Source: Schaalia georgiae DSM 6843 (GTDB lineage Bacteria; Actinomycetota; Actinomycetes; Actinomycetales; Actinomycetaceae). From it: a stretch of 64,000 nucleotides of DNA. Of this stretch, positions 25,989-36,454 are shown in pieces; positions within the stretch are counted from its first letter, which is position 1, and each line of letters opens with the position of its first letter. The notes under the pieces are model-generated. The model ran no database searches, had not been told where the DNA came from, and saw only the letters and a program-made list of their open reading frames with translations. A program made the translations under genes and the position numbers. The stretch is taken from NCBI RefSeq assembly GCF_000429245.1, contig NZ_AUBM01000007.1:46163-110162 (forward strand), given 5' to 3'.

Positions 25989-27191
25989 CTACTGGGCGTT
26001 GAGCGCCGCGGTGGGCGGTGTGCGCGAGGCCCTCACTGCGGGGTAGAGGCCTGCGACTGCCCCGATCCCGACTGTCACGGACAGGCCCGCGACAACCACG
26101 TACCACGGCAAGGTGAATGGCCATCCGTTCGCCGCACTCATCCCGAAGGTGACGCCGATGCCGAGCACGCACCCTGCGGCCCCTCCCAGGAACGCCAGCA
26201 GCAGCGCCTCAGCCAGGAATTGGACGAGGATGTGCCCGCGCATGGCCCCAAGCGAGCGCCGCAGGCCGATCTCCCTGCGCCTTTCCAGAACGGAGATGAT
26301 CATCGTGTTCGCCACGCCGATGCCACCGACCAGCAGGGCGATCGAGCCGACCCCCACCAGCAGCGCCGTGAAGGTCTGGTCCGCGGCGTTCTTCGCGGCC
26401 AGGGCGTCAGAGGGCCGCGAGACCTTGACGGAGGTCGGGTTCTTCGGGCTGAGCGTGGGGCCCAGGAGGGCGCGCACGTCCTCGACCCTGTCCTCAGTGG
26501 AGCGCTCGTAGACAGTGGTCGGCTTCCCGTCGAAGCTGAACTGCTGCTCGGCGATGCTCGACCCGATCAGGGCTGAGTTGTCGAGCTCGGGCGCCAGGGT
26601 CACCGGATCGAGGATGCCGACGACTGTGAACGAGGTGTGCCCGATCCACACCTGGGTGCCGGGCTCAACGACGCCGAGGCGGTGGGCGGCTTTTGCTCCG
26701 AGGACCGTCGCCGGGTAGGTGGCCGTCGCTTCGTTGAGCCACGTCCCCCGGGCCACGGAGCCCGCCACCACGTCGAGCAGGGACTGCTCGGCAGCCATGG
26801 TGAGGATGCCGCCTGTAGCGTTCTTGTCCGCGAGGCGGGAGCGGTAGACGGACACCCCCGACAGGGTGGCCGTGGAAGTCGCCTTCTCCACCCCGTCGAT
26901 GAGCCGTATCCTGCCGACCGCGTCACCCGGCAGGCGCGTCGACGACCCGGACAGGTCCTCGCCGGCCTGGGCGGTGAGCATATTGGTGCCCAGCGCCCGC
27001 AGCTGCTCGGCGAGCTGGGCCTGGCTGGAGGTCGACACGCCGATGACGCCCACCATCGCCGCAATGCCGATGGCGATGCCCAGGGCCGACAGGACGGCCC
27101 GCGTGGGGCGCGAGCGTATGCCCGTTCCACCGAGGCGCGCCACGTCGGACCAGCGCAGCTTCGAGTACATCGATTTGGAGCCCTCAGACAT
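25989..27191 (-). CDS. MacB/FtsX-type ABC transporter permease
   Basis: 400 residues. One N-terminal membrane helix (about 28-50, RAVLSALGIAIGIAAMVGVIG), a ~220-residue extracytoplasmic domain, and three C-terminal helices beginning ALLVGVGSIALLVGGIGVANTM and including the FtsX-domain pattern ERRREIGLRRSLGAMRGHI. It belongs to the MacB/LolC class that moves substrates by mechanotransmission rather than through a channel. It overlaps the ATPase gene by 8 bases. The substrate is unknown; the lipoprotein and adaptor in the same operon suggest export or envelope maintenance. Confidence 0.85.
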   Translation of the reverse strand: MSEGSKSMYSKLRWSDVARLGGTGIRSRPTRAVLSALGIAIGIAAMVGVIGVSTSSQAQLAEQLRALGTNMLTAQAGEDLSGSSTRLPGDAVGRIRLIDGVEKATSTATLSGVSVYRSRLADKNATGGILTMAAEQSLLDVVAGSVARGTWLNEATATYPATVLGAKAAHRLGVVEPGTQVWIGHTSFTVVGILDPVTLAPELDNSALIGSSIAEQQFSFDGKPTTVYERSTEDRVEDVRALLGPTLSPKNPTSVKVSRPSDALAAKNAADQTFTALLVGVGSIALLVGGIGVANTMIISVLERRREIGLRRSLGAMRGHILVQFLAEALLLAFLGGAAGCVLGIGVTFGMSAANGWPFTLPWYVVVAGLSVTVGIGAVAGLYPAVRASRTPPTAALNAQ

Positions 27192-27879
27192 AGGCCACCT
27201 CCTTCGCGGCGGAGTCGTGGACGATGCGTCCGTCCTTGATGGCGACCTGGCGGGGCAGTTGCATCGCGAGGTCGTTGTCGTGCGTGATGACGACGATGGT
27301 CGTCCCCTGCTCGTGGAGCTCGTGGAGCAGTTCCACGATGGACGCGCCCGACACGGAGTCGAGGTTGCCCGTGGGTTCGTCCGCGAGCAGCAGCGGGGGG
27401 TCCCCCACGACCGCGCGGGCGATGGCGACGCGCTGGCGCTCGCCGCCCGACATCTGGTGGGGCTTGTGGTGGAGCCGGTGCGACAGCCCGACCCGGATGA
27501 GGGCTTTCTCCGCCTTCTGGCGGCGCTCGGCCCGGGACACGCCCAGGTAGAGCAGGCCGTCGGCGACGTTGTCAATCGCCGTCATGCCCTCGCTGAGGTG
27601 GAACTGCTGGAACACGAAGCCGATCAGGTGCGCCCGCAGTCCCGACAGCCTGCGGTCCGACAGGCGCGACACGTCGATCCCGTCGATCTCCACAGTACCC
27701 GAGGTGGGGCGGTCCAGTGTTCCGATGAGGTTGAGCAGAGTGGACTTGCCCGACCCGGAGGGGCCGACGATGGCGACGAACTCACCCCGTTCGATCGAGA
27801 GGCTGACCCCGGCGCACGCCGCCACGGGCGGTTGGCCGTAGGTACGGCGCACGTCGTGCAGTGAGAGTATTCGGCTCAT
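27184..27879 (-). CDS. MacB/LolD-type ABC transporter ATP-binding protein
   Basis: 231 residues, single nucleotide-binding domain. Walker A GPSGSGKST near residue 39, Q-loop FQQFHLSEGM, signature MSGGERQRVAIARA near 145, Walker B LLLADEPTGNLDS near 163-175 and H-loop VITHDND. The LSEGMTAIDNV stretch and the length are characteristic of the LolD/MacB group. It overlaps the adaptor gene upstream by 4 bases and the permease gene downstream by 8, so the three are translationally coupled. Confidence 0.92.
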   Translation of the reverse strand: MSRILSLHDVRRTYGQPPVAACAGVSLSIERGEFVAIVGPSGSGKSTLLNLIGTLDRPTSGTVEIDGIDVSRLSDRRLSGLRAHLIGFVFQQFHLSEGMTAIDNVADGLLYLGVSRAERRQKAEKALIRVGLSHRLHHKPHQMSGGERQRVAIARAVVGDPPLLLADEPTGNLDSVSGASIVELLHELHEQGTTIVVITHDNDLAMQLPRQVAIKDGRIVHDSAAKEVAYV

Positions 27880-29051
27880 CGGTCGGGCACCACCACACGC
27901 TGATTCTCAGACAGCTCGTCACTGGTCACCTCAACGCGGTCCCCGGCGAAGAGACCGGTCTTGACCGGCACCTTCCGGATGGTGTTGTCGTCGTTCACCA
28001 CCTCGACGCCGAACTGGTCGGGCGTGAGGGCGATGAGCGCGCCCAACGGCACGGACAGGACGTTCTCGCGCTTCTCACTGACCAGGCCCAGCGACACAGA
28101 CGCCTCCTGGAGCCCTTCTGTCGCCGAGGGGTCGTCGGGCGTAACGGTGATCGGGATTACGCGCTCCTTGTCGCTTGCGGAATCGGAACCAGAGCCAGAA
28201 CCAGAGCCCGAACCGGAGCCAGAGCCGGAGCCCTTCTGCTCGCCGGACGCAGATCCTTTGTCGGTGGGCGGTTCCACGGTGGCGATCGTCCCCGTGGTGG
28301 TCTGGCCGCCGGGCAGGCGGATCTTGACACTGTTGCCCACGACGCCCAGTTTCTGGTCAGCCAGTTTGAGGTTGGCGCTGATCACCTGGCGGGTGCTGGA
28401 GACGTTGAACAGGTCGGTCTCCGGTGTCGCGCGGTCACCGAGGCGGGCGATCATCGTGCCGACCCGCAGATCCTCGGGGGCGAAGACCACGCGGCCCAGC
28501 GGGAGGATCCCGTTCTGCGTGAGTCCCTTGTCCTTCTGCCACTTCTGGATGGCGGCGCGCGTCAGCCAGTCGTAGCGGGTGTTCGGCTCGCCGGTGAAGT
28601 ACCCGAGTTCTTTGAGCGCGGTCTCCAGTTGGGTGACGTCGTCGCCGTTGCTCATGTCGGGCTCGAAAGTCCTCCAAGCGGGGGTCGCTCCGCGCATGAA
28701 GTAGGTGGGCTCGTCGCCGACCTGCTGCATCATGTCCCCCTGGTGGAGCGTGGTGCCCGGAGTGGGGAGTTTCGTGATGACGCCTTCGAAGGTGCCGCGG
28801 AACTTGTACTGGTCCGCGTAACGCAGGGTTCCCACTGCGGTCGTCTCCCCCTCAAGGGTGCCGCGGGTCACCACGTCGGTGCTTCCCGTGAAGACGTTCC
28901 CCTCCGACTGGTTCTGCTCACCGCCGGGCAGTTTGCCCAGCGCGTAGGCTGTTCCCACCCCTGCGAGAGCGACCGCCAGGACCGCACAGGTGCCGACGAC
29001 GAGCATCCGGCGCTTACGCGGCGGTTTCGTTTCCGTCGAGTCCGTCGTCAT
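27876..29051 (-). CDS. HlyD/MacA-like adaptor with peptidoglycan-binding domain
   Basis: 391 residues. A positively charged N-terminus and one membrane helix (about 24-42) anchor an extracytoplasmic protein. Residues ~80-120 form a lipoyl-like half (GTFEGVITKLPTPGTTLHQGD). A peptidoglycan-binding helical repeat follows (DDVTQLETALKELGYF to AIQKWQKDKGL, about 140-185), then barrel strands and a C-terminal domain. A (Ser-Gly)n linker sits near 275-290. This layout is usual in Gram-positive actinobacterial MacA-like partners of MacB permeases. The ATG overlaps the lipoprotein stop (ATGA). Confidence 0.8.
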   Translation of the reverse strand: MTTDSTETKPPRKRRMLVVGTCAVLAVALAGVGTAYALGKLPGGEQNQSEGNVFTGSTDVVTRGTLEGETTAVGTLRYADQYKFRGTFEGVITKLPTPGTTLHQGDMMQQVGDEPTYFMRGATPAWRTFEPDMSNGDDVTQLETALKELGYFTGEPNTRYDWLTRAAIQKWQKDKGLTQNGILPLGRVVFAPEDLRVGTMIARLGDRATPETDLFNVSSTRQVISANLKLADQKLGVVGNSVKIRLPGGQTTTGTIATVEPPTDKGSASGEQKGSGSGSGSGSGSGSGSDSASDKERVIPITVTPDDPSATEGLQEASVSLGLVSEKRENVLSVPLGALIALTPDQFGVEVVNDDNTIRKVPVKTGLFAGDRVEVTSDELSENQRVVVPDR

Positions 29052-29527
29052 TTGGTTTGGGCCCCCTGGTTGTTGAAGCACTTCTGCAGGGCGTCCTGCG
29101 GGACGTCCTTGACGTTGAGGCCCTTACCCGGCTCCGGATCCGGCACGTCGTAGCCAAGCCCGCGCAGGCACTCAGCGCCCTTGACGAGCTGCTGCTGAGC
29201 GTCAGCGTCCTTCGTGAGGTCGTTCTCCTCGCCCAGCGCCGGACCGATCTCCTTCTGGCACTCGTTGAGGGCGTTGTTGAACGCCTCCGAGGTGTCGGAG
29301 AGGTTGTCCGGGGTCAAACCGGTGTCGGGCACGTCGAAGCCCTTCCCGCGCATGCACTGCGCGAAGACCAGGTTCGCGTCGTCCGCGGACTTGACGGTGC
29401 TCGACGAGCTGGCGGAGGGCTTGCTGCCAGCGTTGCCCGAGGCGCCGTTGGAGCAGGCGCCGAGGACGCCCACGGCGACTGCCAGGCCGATTGCGGCGAA
29501 GGCACGGGCGGGGCGGTGTTTCTTCAT
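29048..29527 (-). CDS. Lipoprotein heading the ABC operon, two Cys-rich internal repeats
   Basis: 159 residues. A lipoprotein signal (positively charged start, hydrophobic helix, lipobox LGAC with Cys25) gives a membrane-anchored extracytoplasmic protein. After a Ser/Ala-rich linker, the mature part contains two related blocks: FAQCMRGKGFDVPDTG with a later NECQ, and GAECLRGLGYDVPDPE with a later LQKCFN. Each has two cysteines, which may form disulfides. This pattern is common in actinobacterial lipoproteins beside MacAB-like systems, but the function is unknown. AAGGAG precedes the ATG. It overlaps the adaptor gene by 4 bases. Confidence 0.8.
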   Translation of the reverse strand: MKKHRPARAFAAIGLAVAVGVLGACSNGASGNAGSKPSASSSSTVKSADDANLVFAQCMRGKGFDVPDTGLTPDNLSDTSEAFNNALNECQKEIGPALGEENDLTKDADAQQQLVKGAECLRGLGYDVPDPEPGKGLNVKDVPQDALQKCFNNQGAQTK

Positions 29528-29606
29528 GGGAAAACTCCTTGAATGTACGTGTCTTTGCGGCGGATCACGCTCGCAGTTGATCATTCAAGACGGCATCCCT
29601 GGAAGT

Positions 29607-29619
29607 TTCCTTAAAGGAA
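29607..29619 (-). promoter_or_regulatory. Palindrome upstream of the lipoprotein-ABC operon
   Basis: TTCCTT-A-AAGGAA, 80 bases before the first start codon, inside an AT-richer stretch than its surroundings (about 29585-29739), is flanked on both sides by CCTGG. It is a candidate regulator site in the leader or promoter of the operon; no regulator gene is adjacent. Confidence 0.35.
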
Positions 29620-29739
29620 CCCTGGAGACAGACCAGAAATAACCTCTCCCAGTAACCGTCAAGCCGGGAACTGCTCTCTCCTAGCACCAAAAAACGGCAC
29701 CCGTCACAATTCGGTAACGAATCGACGAGGCACGCCCCG

Positions 29740-30078
29740 CTACCCGGCGCCGTTGTACTCGGCTTTGATGTCCTCGTGGTGGCGGATAACCTCGCGCACC
29801 ATGAAAGACAGGAACTTCTCCGCGAAGTCCGGGTCCAAGCCGGAGCCGACCGCCAGTGCCCGCAGGCGCTCGACCTGGCGCGCCTCCCTCTCAGGATCGG
29901 CCGGGGGCAGGTCGTGGACCGCTTTGATGTGCCCCACGCGCTGCGTGCAGCGGAAGCGCTCAGCGAGGATGTGGATGAGCGCGGCGTCGATGTTGTCGAT
30001 GGTGCGGCGCGCGTCGGCGAGTGCCTCGGGAATCCCCGTCACGCCGCGATCGGCCGGGCCCGCCGTATCATTCCCCAT
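29740..30078 (-). CDS. Chorismate mutase, AroQ type
   Basis: 112 residues, all-helical type II chorismate mutase fold, converting chorismate to prephenate for phenylalanine and tyrosine synthesis. Typical landmarks are ARRTIDNIDAALIHILAERF (helix 1, with the conserved Ile-Asp-Asn-Ile-Asp), RVGHIKAVHDLPPADPERE (active-site Arg/Lys region) and the C-terminal helix SFMVREVIRHHEDIK. The ATG used has GGGGAG 8 bases upstream; another in-frame ATG lies six codons earlier. It is 26 bases downstream of clpX and probably co-transcribed with it. Confidence 0.85.
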   Translation of the reverse strand: MGNDTAGPADRGVTGIPEALADARRTIDNIDAALIHILAERFRCTQRVGHIKAVHDLPPADPEREARQVERLRALAVGSGLDPDFAEKFLSFMVREVIRHHEDIKAEYNGAG

Positions 30079-30104
30079 TGATCCGCTCCCCATCACAGGG
30101 CCCC

Positions 30105-31364
<1,260 letters not shown>

Positions 31365-31720
31365 GGGACCTCCAAGGTTGTTGGGATACCGCCCTGGGAC
31401 GGTGCCGGTACGCCGGCGGTGTTTCAGTCGTTCAAACTATTGCAACGATAGCGCACACGGGGAAACACGCAAGGCTTTTCCCGCGAAAAGTCGCGATTCC
31501 CCCTTCCCCCCCTCGGCATCGCGCGGTCCGTCTCCACACCCATCCGCCACTGTGAATGGACCACAGCATCGGCCATGGCGAGAAACTACTGACTTACCGA
31601 CAGGTTAGTTTTTCTCAAACCCTTCGCCAGTTTCCATGACCGGCGTCACGAACTCGCATTCACTAAACGAGAAGGGCCCGTGGCGTTCGATAGATACCGA
31701 ACACGCCACAGGCCCTTCCG
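31365..31720 (-). promoter_or_regulatory. clpP2-clpX intergenic region
   Basis: It begins (in transcript direction) with a terminator hairpin after clpP2. An AT-richer block, 31560-31625, contains CTTACC-GAC-AGGTTAG, an imperfect inverted repeat that may belong to the clpX promoter. AATCGCGACTTTTCGCGGG near 31480-31500 is another small inverted repeat. No gene is seen. Confidence 0.4.
31671..31718 (-). terminator. Terminator after clpP2
   Basis: Long stem starting GAAGGGCC and ending GGCCCTTC, with two small internal bulges, beginning two bases past the clpP2 stop codon. Confidence 0.75.
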
Positions 31721-32365
31721 TCACTGGGCTTTGCGCGATTCCAGCACCTGGTCGATCAGCCCGTAGTCGGCCGCCTGCGGAGCGGTCAGGATCTTGTCGC
31801 GCTCGATGTCGCGGCGCACCTGTTCGACCGGGGTCCCGGAGTGCTTCGCCAGGGTTTCCTCCAACCATGCGCGCATCCGGTCAATTTCGTCCGCGACGAT
31901 CTGGATGTCGGAGGCCTGCCCCTGCATGCCCTCCATGGCCGGCTGGTGGATGAGGACTCGCGCGTTGGGCAGCGCGAGGCGCTTGCCGGGACTGCCTGCC
32001 GCGAGCAGGACCGCTGCGGCGGAGGCGGCCTGCCCCAGGCACACGGTCTGGATCTGCGGCTTGATGTACTGCATCGTGTCGTAGATGGCCGTGAGCGCGG
32101 TGAACGAGCCGCCGGGGCTGTTGATGTACATGGTGATGAGCGAGTCGGGATCCTGGGACTCCAGGACCAGCAGCTGCGCCATCACGTCGTCCGCCGAGGC
32201 GTCGTCCACCTGGACGCCGAGGAAGACGATGCGGTCCTCGAAGAGCTTCGTGTAGGGGTTCTGGCGGCGGAATCCGTAGGCCGTTCGCTCCTCGAAGTCG
32301 GGCAGCACGTAGCGGGCCTGCGGCATCTGCCGGGCAGCGGCCTCGAAGTAGGGTCGGGTGGTCAT
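31721..32365 (-). CDS. clpP2: ATP-dependent Clp protease proteolytic subunit 2
   Basis: 214 residues. Serine peptidase forming the degradation chamber with ClpP1. The triad is visible: Ser115 in [10 protein letters not shown], His140 in VLIHQP and Asp190 in RDIERDKIL. The N-terminal ~25 residues are a propeptide-like extension ahead of [15 protein letters not shown], as in mycobacterial ClpP2. Its ATG overlaps the clpP1 stop codon by one base (TGATG), so the two subunits are made together, as in other actinobacteria where the active form is a ClpP1P2 hetero-tetradecamer. Confidence 0.95.
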   Translation of the reverse strand: MTTRPYFEAAARQMPQARYVLPDFEERTAYGFRRQNPYTKLFEDRIVFLGVQVDDASADDVMAQLLVLESQDPDSLITMYINSPGGSFTALTAIYDTMQYIKPQIQTVCLGQAASAAAVLLAAGSPGKRLALPNARVLIHQPAMEGMQGQASDIQIVADEIDRMRAWLEETLAKHSGTPVEQVRRDIERDKILTAPQAADYGLIDQVLESRKAQ

Positions 32366-32976
32366 CAGAACTGTCCTCCTCGGGTGCCGATCTCCTGCGG
32401 GCCCTCGATCAGCCGGTCGACGAAACCGTACTCCAGGGCCTCGCGGGCGGTGAACCAGTGGTCGCGGTCGGCGTCGGCCTCGATCTGCTCCACGGACTTG
32501 CCGGTGCGCTGCGCGGTGATCTCAGCGAGTTCCTTCTTCATGCCCAGAATCAGGTCCGCGTTGATGCGGATCTCCGTCGCCGAGCCCCCTGCCCCGCCCA
32601 ACGGCTGGTGCAGCAGGACCCGGGTGTGGGGGGTGATGTACCGCTTGCCGGGAGCTCCGGCCGTCAGCAGGAACTGCCCCATCGAGGCGGCCAGGCCCAT
32701 GCCCACAGTCACCACGTCCGGCTTGATGTACTGCATGGTGTCGTAGACCGCCATGCCCGCGGTCACGGAGCCGCCGGGGCTGTTGATGTACAGGTAGATG
32801 TCGCGGTCGGGGTCCTCGGCCGCCAGAAGCAGCAGCTGAGCGCAGATCGTGTTGGCGTTCTCGTCGCGGACCTCTCCGCCGAGCCATATGATGCGCTCCT
32901 TCAGAAGGCGCTGGTAGACAGAGTCCCCCAGCCCCATGATGCTCTCGGCGCCAGGGCCGGCCATGTGCACGCTCAC
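32365..32976 (-). CDS. clpP1: ATP-dependent Clp protease proteolytic subunit 1
   Basis: 203 residues. First gene of the clpP1P2 pair. Catalytic Ser98 ([11 protein letters not shown]), His123 (VLLHQPLGG) and Asp172 (DADRDHWF) are all present, so this subunit should be catalytically competent. The [19 protein letters not shown] block is the standard ClpP signature. The GTG start has AGGAGGAGGAG upstream. The tig gene lies upstream on the same strand but a strong terminator separates them. Confidence 0.95.
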   Translation of the reverse strand: MSVHMAGPGAESIMGLGDSVYQRLLKERIIWLGGEVRDENANTICAQLLLLAAEDPDRDIYLYINSPGGSVTAGMAVYDTMQYIKPDVVTVGMGLAASMGQFLLTAGAPGKRYITPHTRVLLHQPLGGAGGSATEIRINADLILGMKKELAEITAQRTGKSVEQIEADADRDHWFTAREALEYGFVDRLIEGPQEIGTRGGQF

Positions 32977-33136
32977 GCGCTCCTCCTCCTATACGTAGAC
33001 CCTCTTCCCGGGTCAGGCTGCTACCAACGTAGCGGTTCCCGGTCCCGCACGCGTCCCAGCACGGGCCTTTTCGCTTTGAGCGCAGGTTCACCGCAATCCG
33101 CGCGGGAGCGGGGACCGGCTTCGGGGAGGCGGGATA

Positions 33137-33172
33137 CGGCGGGGCCCGCGCCTACTGGCGCGGGCCCCGCCG
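33137..33172 (-). terminator. Terminator after tig
   Basis: 16-bp perfect stem (CGGCGGGGCCCGCGCC) with loop TACT, 20 bases past the tig stop codon. Confidence 0.85.
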
Positions 33173-33192
33173 ACACTGGTGGGCCAAGGGCC

Positions 33193-34545
33193 TCACTCGG
33201 CGGCGTCCTCCGGATCCTCGGAGGCTGCTGCCTCGTCGGAATCCGCCCCGCCGACGATCTCGGCGTTCTGCGCAGCGGCCGGGTCCTCGCCGAAGAACTT
33301 CGACAGGTCCACGTCCGCTCCGGCGGGATCCTTCACGGTGACGCGCTTGAGGGCCTCGATGAGGGCCTTCGAGCGGCCGAGGTCGGCGACGACGTTCGCC
33401 ATCTGCTGGGAGGAGGAGAACAGCTGGTTGATATCGACGCCGTAGTTCTGCGACATCTGGATCGCGTAGTCGATGAGCTCCTGCTGGGAGACCTGCACGT
33501 CGAACTCCTTGGCGACGGCCTCCGACAAAAGCTCGGCGCTCATTTCCCTGACGACCTCGGCGCGGAGGGCGTCCTGGTCGGCGGACTCTCCCGCGGCCTC
33601 GACGCGCTGGGAGACCTCGTGCTCGACAGCCGACTCGGGCAGCTGGATCTCGACCCGCTCCAGCAGGAGGTCGATGAGGCGGTCGCGGGCCTGGAGGGCC
33701 TGCTGGGACTCCTTGGACTGGGCGGCCTGCTTCCTCAGGTCCTCGGTGAGCTCGCCAATGGTGTCGAACTCGGAGACCATCTGCGCGAAGTCGTCGTCCG
33801 CCGTGGGCAGCTCGCGGACCTTCACCGACTTGACGGTGATGGAGACCTCCGCCTCCTCGCCCTCGTGGTCGCCGCCTTTGAGGACGGCTGTGAAAGCGAC
33901 CTCGTCGCCGGCGCTGGCGCCGGACAGCGCCTCGTCCTGGCCGTCGAGCATGTCGCCCGAACCGATCTCGTAGGACACGTCGGACACGGAGTCGACCTCT
34001 TCCCCGCCGATGCGGGCGACCAGGTCGATGGTCGTGAAGTCCCCGGTCGCTGCGGCGCGGTCAACGGTCTTGAGGGTCGCGAAACGCCCGCGCAGCTCCT
34101 CGAGCTCCTTGTCCACGTCCTCGTCCGCGACCTCGGTCGAGTCCACCACGACCTCGATCGACTCATCGATCGCGGGCAGCTCGAAGGGCGGCACGACGGC
34201 GACCTCGGCGGTGAACACCAGCTGGCCGCCCTGAGGGCCACTCGTGTTGGGGATCTCGGTGACCTCGACCTCGGGCTGGGCCATGGGGCGCAGATCGTTG
34301 CTGGCGACCGCGCTGGAGTAGTGCCCGGGCAGGACCTCGTTGACGACCTGCTCGATGACGGCGGCCCGCCCGAAACGCTGGTCGATAATGCGCGGGGGCA
34401 CGTGCCCCTTGCGGAACCCCGGGATGTTGACTTGGCCGGCGATGTCCTTGTACGCCTTGTCCATTTCGGACTTGAGCTCCTCGAAAGGTACCTCAACGGT
34501 CAGGCGAACCCTGGTCGGTTCGAGTGTCTCGACACTACTCTTCAC
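33193..34545 (-). CDS. tig: Trigger factor
   Basis: 450 residues, standard length. Ribosome-bound chaperone and peptidyl-prolyl isomerase. The N-terminal ribosome-binding domain carries the signature GFRKGHVPPRII near residue 43. A PPIase (FKBP-like) domain spans about 150-240 (DLVARIGGEEV to GGDHEGEEAEVSI), followed by the helical C-terminal domain and an acidic, poorly ordered tail (EDPAAAQNAEIVGGADSDE). The GTG start is inferred because VKSSVETLEPTRVRL is the conserved beginning and GGAG lies 9 bases upstream. Position ahead of clpP1P2 is the common actinobacterial order. Confidence 0.95.
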   Translation of the reverse strand: MKSSVETLEPTRVRLTVEVPFEELKSEMDKAYKDIAGQVNIPGFRKGHVPPRIIDQRFGRAAVIEQVVNEVLPGHYSSAVASNDLRPMAQPEVEVTEIPNTSGPQGGQLVFTAEVAVVPPFELPAIDESIEVVVDSTEVADEDVDKELEELRGRFATLKTVDRAAATGDFTTIDLVARIGGEEVDSVSDVSYEIGSGDMLDGQDEALSGASAGDEVAFTAVLKGGDHEGEEAEVSITVKSVKVRELPTADDDFAQMVSEFDTIGELTEDLRKQAAQSKESQQALQARDRLIDLLLERVEIQLPESAVEHEVSQRVEAAGESADQDALRAEVVREMSAELLSEAVAKEFDVQVSQQELIDYAIQMSQNYGVDINQLFSSSQQMANVVADLGRSKALIEALKRVTVKDPAGADVDLSKFFGEDPAAAQNAEIVGGADSDEAAASEDPEDAAE

Positions 34546-34708
34546 GTGCGTATGCTCCGTTACGTCTGGCTGATTCCGGGCCCTTCCGGGCACATAACCC
34601 GTCCAGTCTACGACAGTGCCCCGCCCGTGTCGCCGCGCCACCTCGTTTAGTGGGCAAACGCGCCCCGCAGCCCTGGTCTTCCGCCATGATTTCGGGCACA
34701 CTGGATCC

Positions 34709-36121
34709 ATGGCAACGACGCTCACATTCCTCGGCGGGGCACGCACCGTGACCGGGTCGAAGTACCTGCTCACCATCGACCCGCCCGATGGCGCCCCGGA
34801 CCGCCCGGGCGCGGGGCCGCGCCGGATCCTGGTCGATTGCGGACTCTTCCAGGGGATGAAGAAGCTCCGCCGCGCGAACTGGGCGCCCTTCCCCGTGGAT
34901 CCGGCGTCCATCGACGACGTGCTGCTCACCCACGCCCACATGGACCACACCGGCTACCTGCCCCGCCTGGTCAAGCACGGGTTCCGCGGCTCGATCTGGG
35001 GCACGGACGCCACCCAGGCGCTCACCGAGATCGTCCTGCGCGACTCGGCGTACCTGCAGGAGCGGGACGCCGACTTCGCCAACGAGCACGGGTTCTCGCG
35101 CCACGAGAAGGCCCTGCCCCTGTACCGCATCGGCGACGTGGCCAAGACCCTGCCGCTCATGCGCTCCGTCGAGTTCCACCGGCCTTTGGACCTGGGCGAC
35201 GGGATCGAGGCGACCTGGTACCGGGCGGGCCACATCCTGGGCTCGGCGTCGATCCGGGTCACCACCCCGGATGGGGCCGTCCTGTTCTCCGGCGACCTGG
35301 GGCGCACCACCCACCCGGTGCTGCGCAGCCGCGAGATCCCCCCGGGGGCCGACGTGGCGCTCATCGAATCCACCTACGGCGACCGCGAGCACATCGAGCC
35401 CGCCTCGCCGCACGAGGCCTTCGCCGCCGCCGTCCGCCGCACCGTCTCGCTCGGCGGGTCGGTGCTGGTGCCCGCGTTCGCCGTGGACCGCACCGAAGTG
35501 GTCCTGGCCGCCCTGGACCTCATGGCCGCCGAGGGGCGGATCCCCCCGGTCCCGGTCTACGTGGACTCCCCCATGGCCCTGCGCTCCCTGGAGATCTACC
35601 GCGCCCCCTCCCAGGCCGGCGAGCTGCGCGACGCCGCCCAGCTGCGCTTGCCCCACCTGCACCTCACTCAGTTGCGCACCGTCGAGGAGTCCAAGCGCCT
35701 CAACGCCCTGGGCACTCCGGCGATCATCATCTCCGCGTCGGGCATGGCCACGGGCGGCCGGGTCCTGCACCACCTGGCGAGGATGCTGCCCGACCCGCGC
35801 AACTGCGTCGTCCTGACGGGCTACCAGGCAGTCGGCACGCGGGGGCGGTCGCTGGCCGACGGCGCCCAGTCCCTCAAACTGCTCGGCATGGAGGTCGGTG
35901 TGCGCGCCAAGGTGGTCCGCGACGAGGAGTTCTCCGTCCACGCCGACGCCTCCGAGCTGGAGGACTGGGCCCGCGGCCTGTCCCCCGCCCCGAGCAGGAT
36001 CTTCTGCGTGCACGGCGAACCCGACTCGGCGAGCGCCCTCGCTGCCGCACTGCGCTCCCGTCTCGGCCTCGACGCCGCCGTGGCCTCGCCCGGACAGACG
36101 ATCACGATCACCCAGGGGTGA
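34709..36121 (+). CDS. Beta-CASP metallo-hydrolase (RNase-type)
   Basis: 470 residues. Metallo-beta-lactamase fold with HAHMDHTGYLPRL (metal site, near residue 80) and the beta-CASP motifs: LIESTYGD near 215, PAFAVDRTEV, and the final HADASEL histidine motif. ASGMATGGRVLHHL is the typical beta-CASP block. Characterised relatives (YsdA/CPSF73-like, TTHA0252) are RNases, so RNA processing is the best guess. No ribosome site is seen before the ATG, and CACACT lies seven bases upstream, so the message may be leaderless. Its last 14 bases overlap the convergent small gene. Confidence 0.85.
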   Translation: MATTLTFLGGARTVTGSKYLLTIDPPDGAPDRPGAGPRRILVDCGLFQGMKKLRRANWAPFPVDPASIDDVLLTHAHMDHTGYLPRLVKHGFRGSIWGTDATQALTEIVLRDSAYLQERDADFANEHGFSRHEKALPLYRIGDVAKTLPLMRSVEFHRPLDLGDGIEATWYRAGHILGSASIRVTTPDGAVLFSGDLGRTTHPVLRSREIPPGADVALIESTYGDREHIEPASPHEAFAAAVRRTVSLGGSVLVPAFAVDRTEVVLAALDLMAAEGRIPPVPVYVDSPMALRSLEIYRAPSQAGELRDAAQLRLPHLHLTQLRTVEESKRLNALGTPAIIISASGMATGGRVLHHLARMLPDPRNCVVLTGYQAVGTRGRSLADGAQSLKLLGMEVGVRAKVVRDEEFSVHADASELEDWARGLSPAPSRIFCVHGEPDSASALAAALRSRLGLDAAVASPGQTITITQG

Positions 36122-36428
36122 GGCCCGCCGACGGCACGTCGGCAGGCGCGGAGGCGATGGGCCGCGAGCGCCCGCGCACCACTGCGGCCAGCACGGCGCC
36201 CGGCACCGCGGCGACTCGGCGCACCCCCATGAGGATCGCGGCGTGCGAGGCCCGGGCCTCGTCGTCGTCCGCAGCAGTGAAGCGGGCCGTGGCACGGGGC
36301 TGGCCCGATACGACCGCGATGTCCCAGGACTCCAGGCGCACCGCGCTGCGGGCCGCCGCCTCGACCTCGCGGGGGTCGTGCCCGGCGCGCACCGCGCCCA
36401 CTGCCATGATCGACCGGTACGACGGCAC
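36108..36428 (-). CDS. Small conserved actinobacterial protein
   Basis: 106 residues read from a GTG with AGGGGG 5 bases upstream (VPSYRSIMAVGAVRAGHDPREV ...). The pattern of a short strand, a helix with Arg/Ala repeats, then WDIAVVSGQPRATARFTA and a C-terminal VRGRSRP stretch resembles a small conserved family seen in actinobacteria with no assigned function. It follows the tRNA-Pro gene on the same strand and may be cotranscribed with it. Confidence 0.5.
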   Translation of the reverse strand: MPSYRSIMAVGAVRAGHDPREVEAAARSAVRLESWDIAVVSGQPRATARFTAADDDEARASHAAILMGVRRVAAVPGAVLAAVVRGRSRPIASAPADVPSAGLTPG

Positions 36429-36454
36429 AGGACCCCCTTGGTTTCCGTTCGAAG

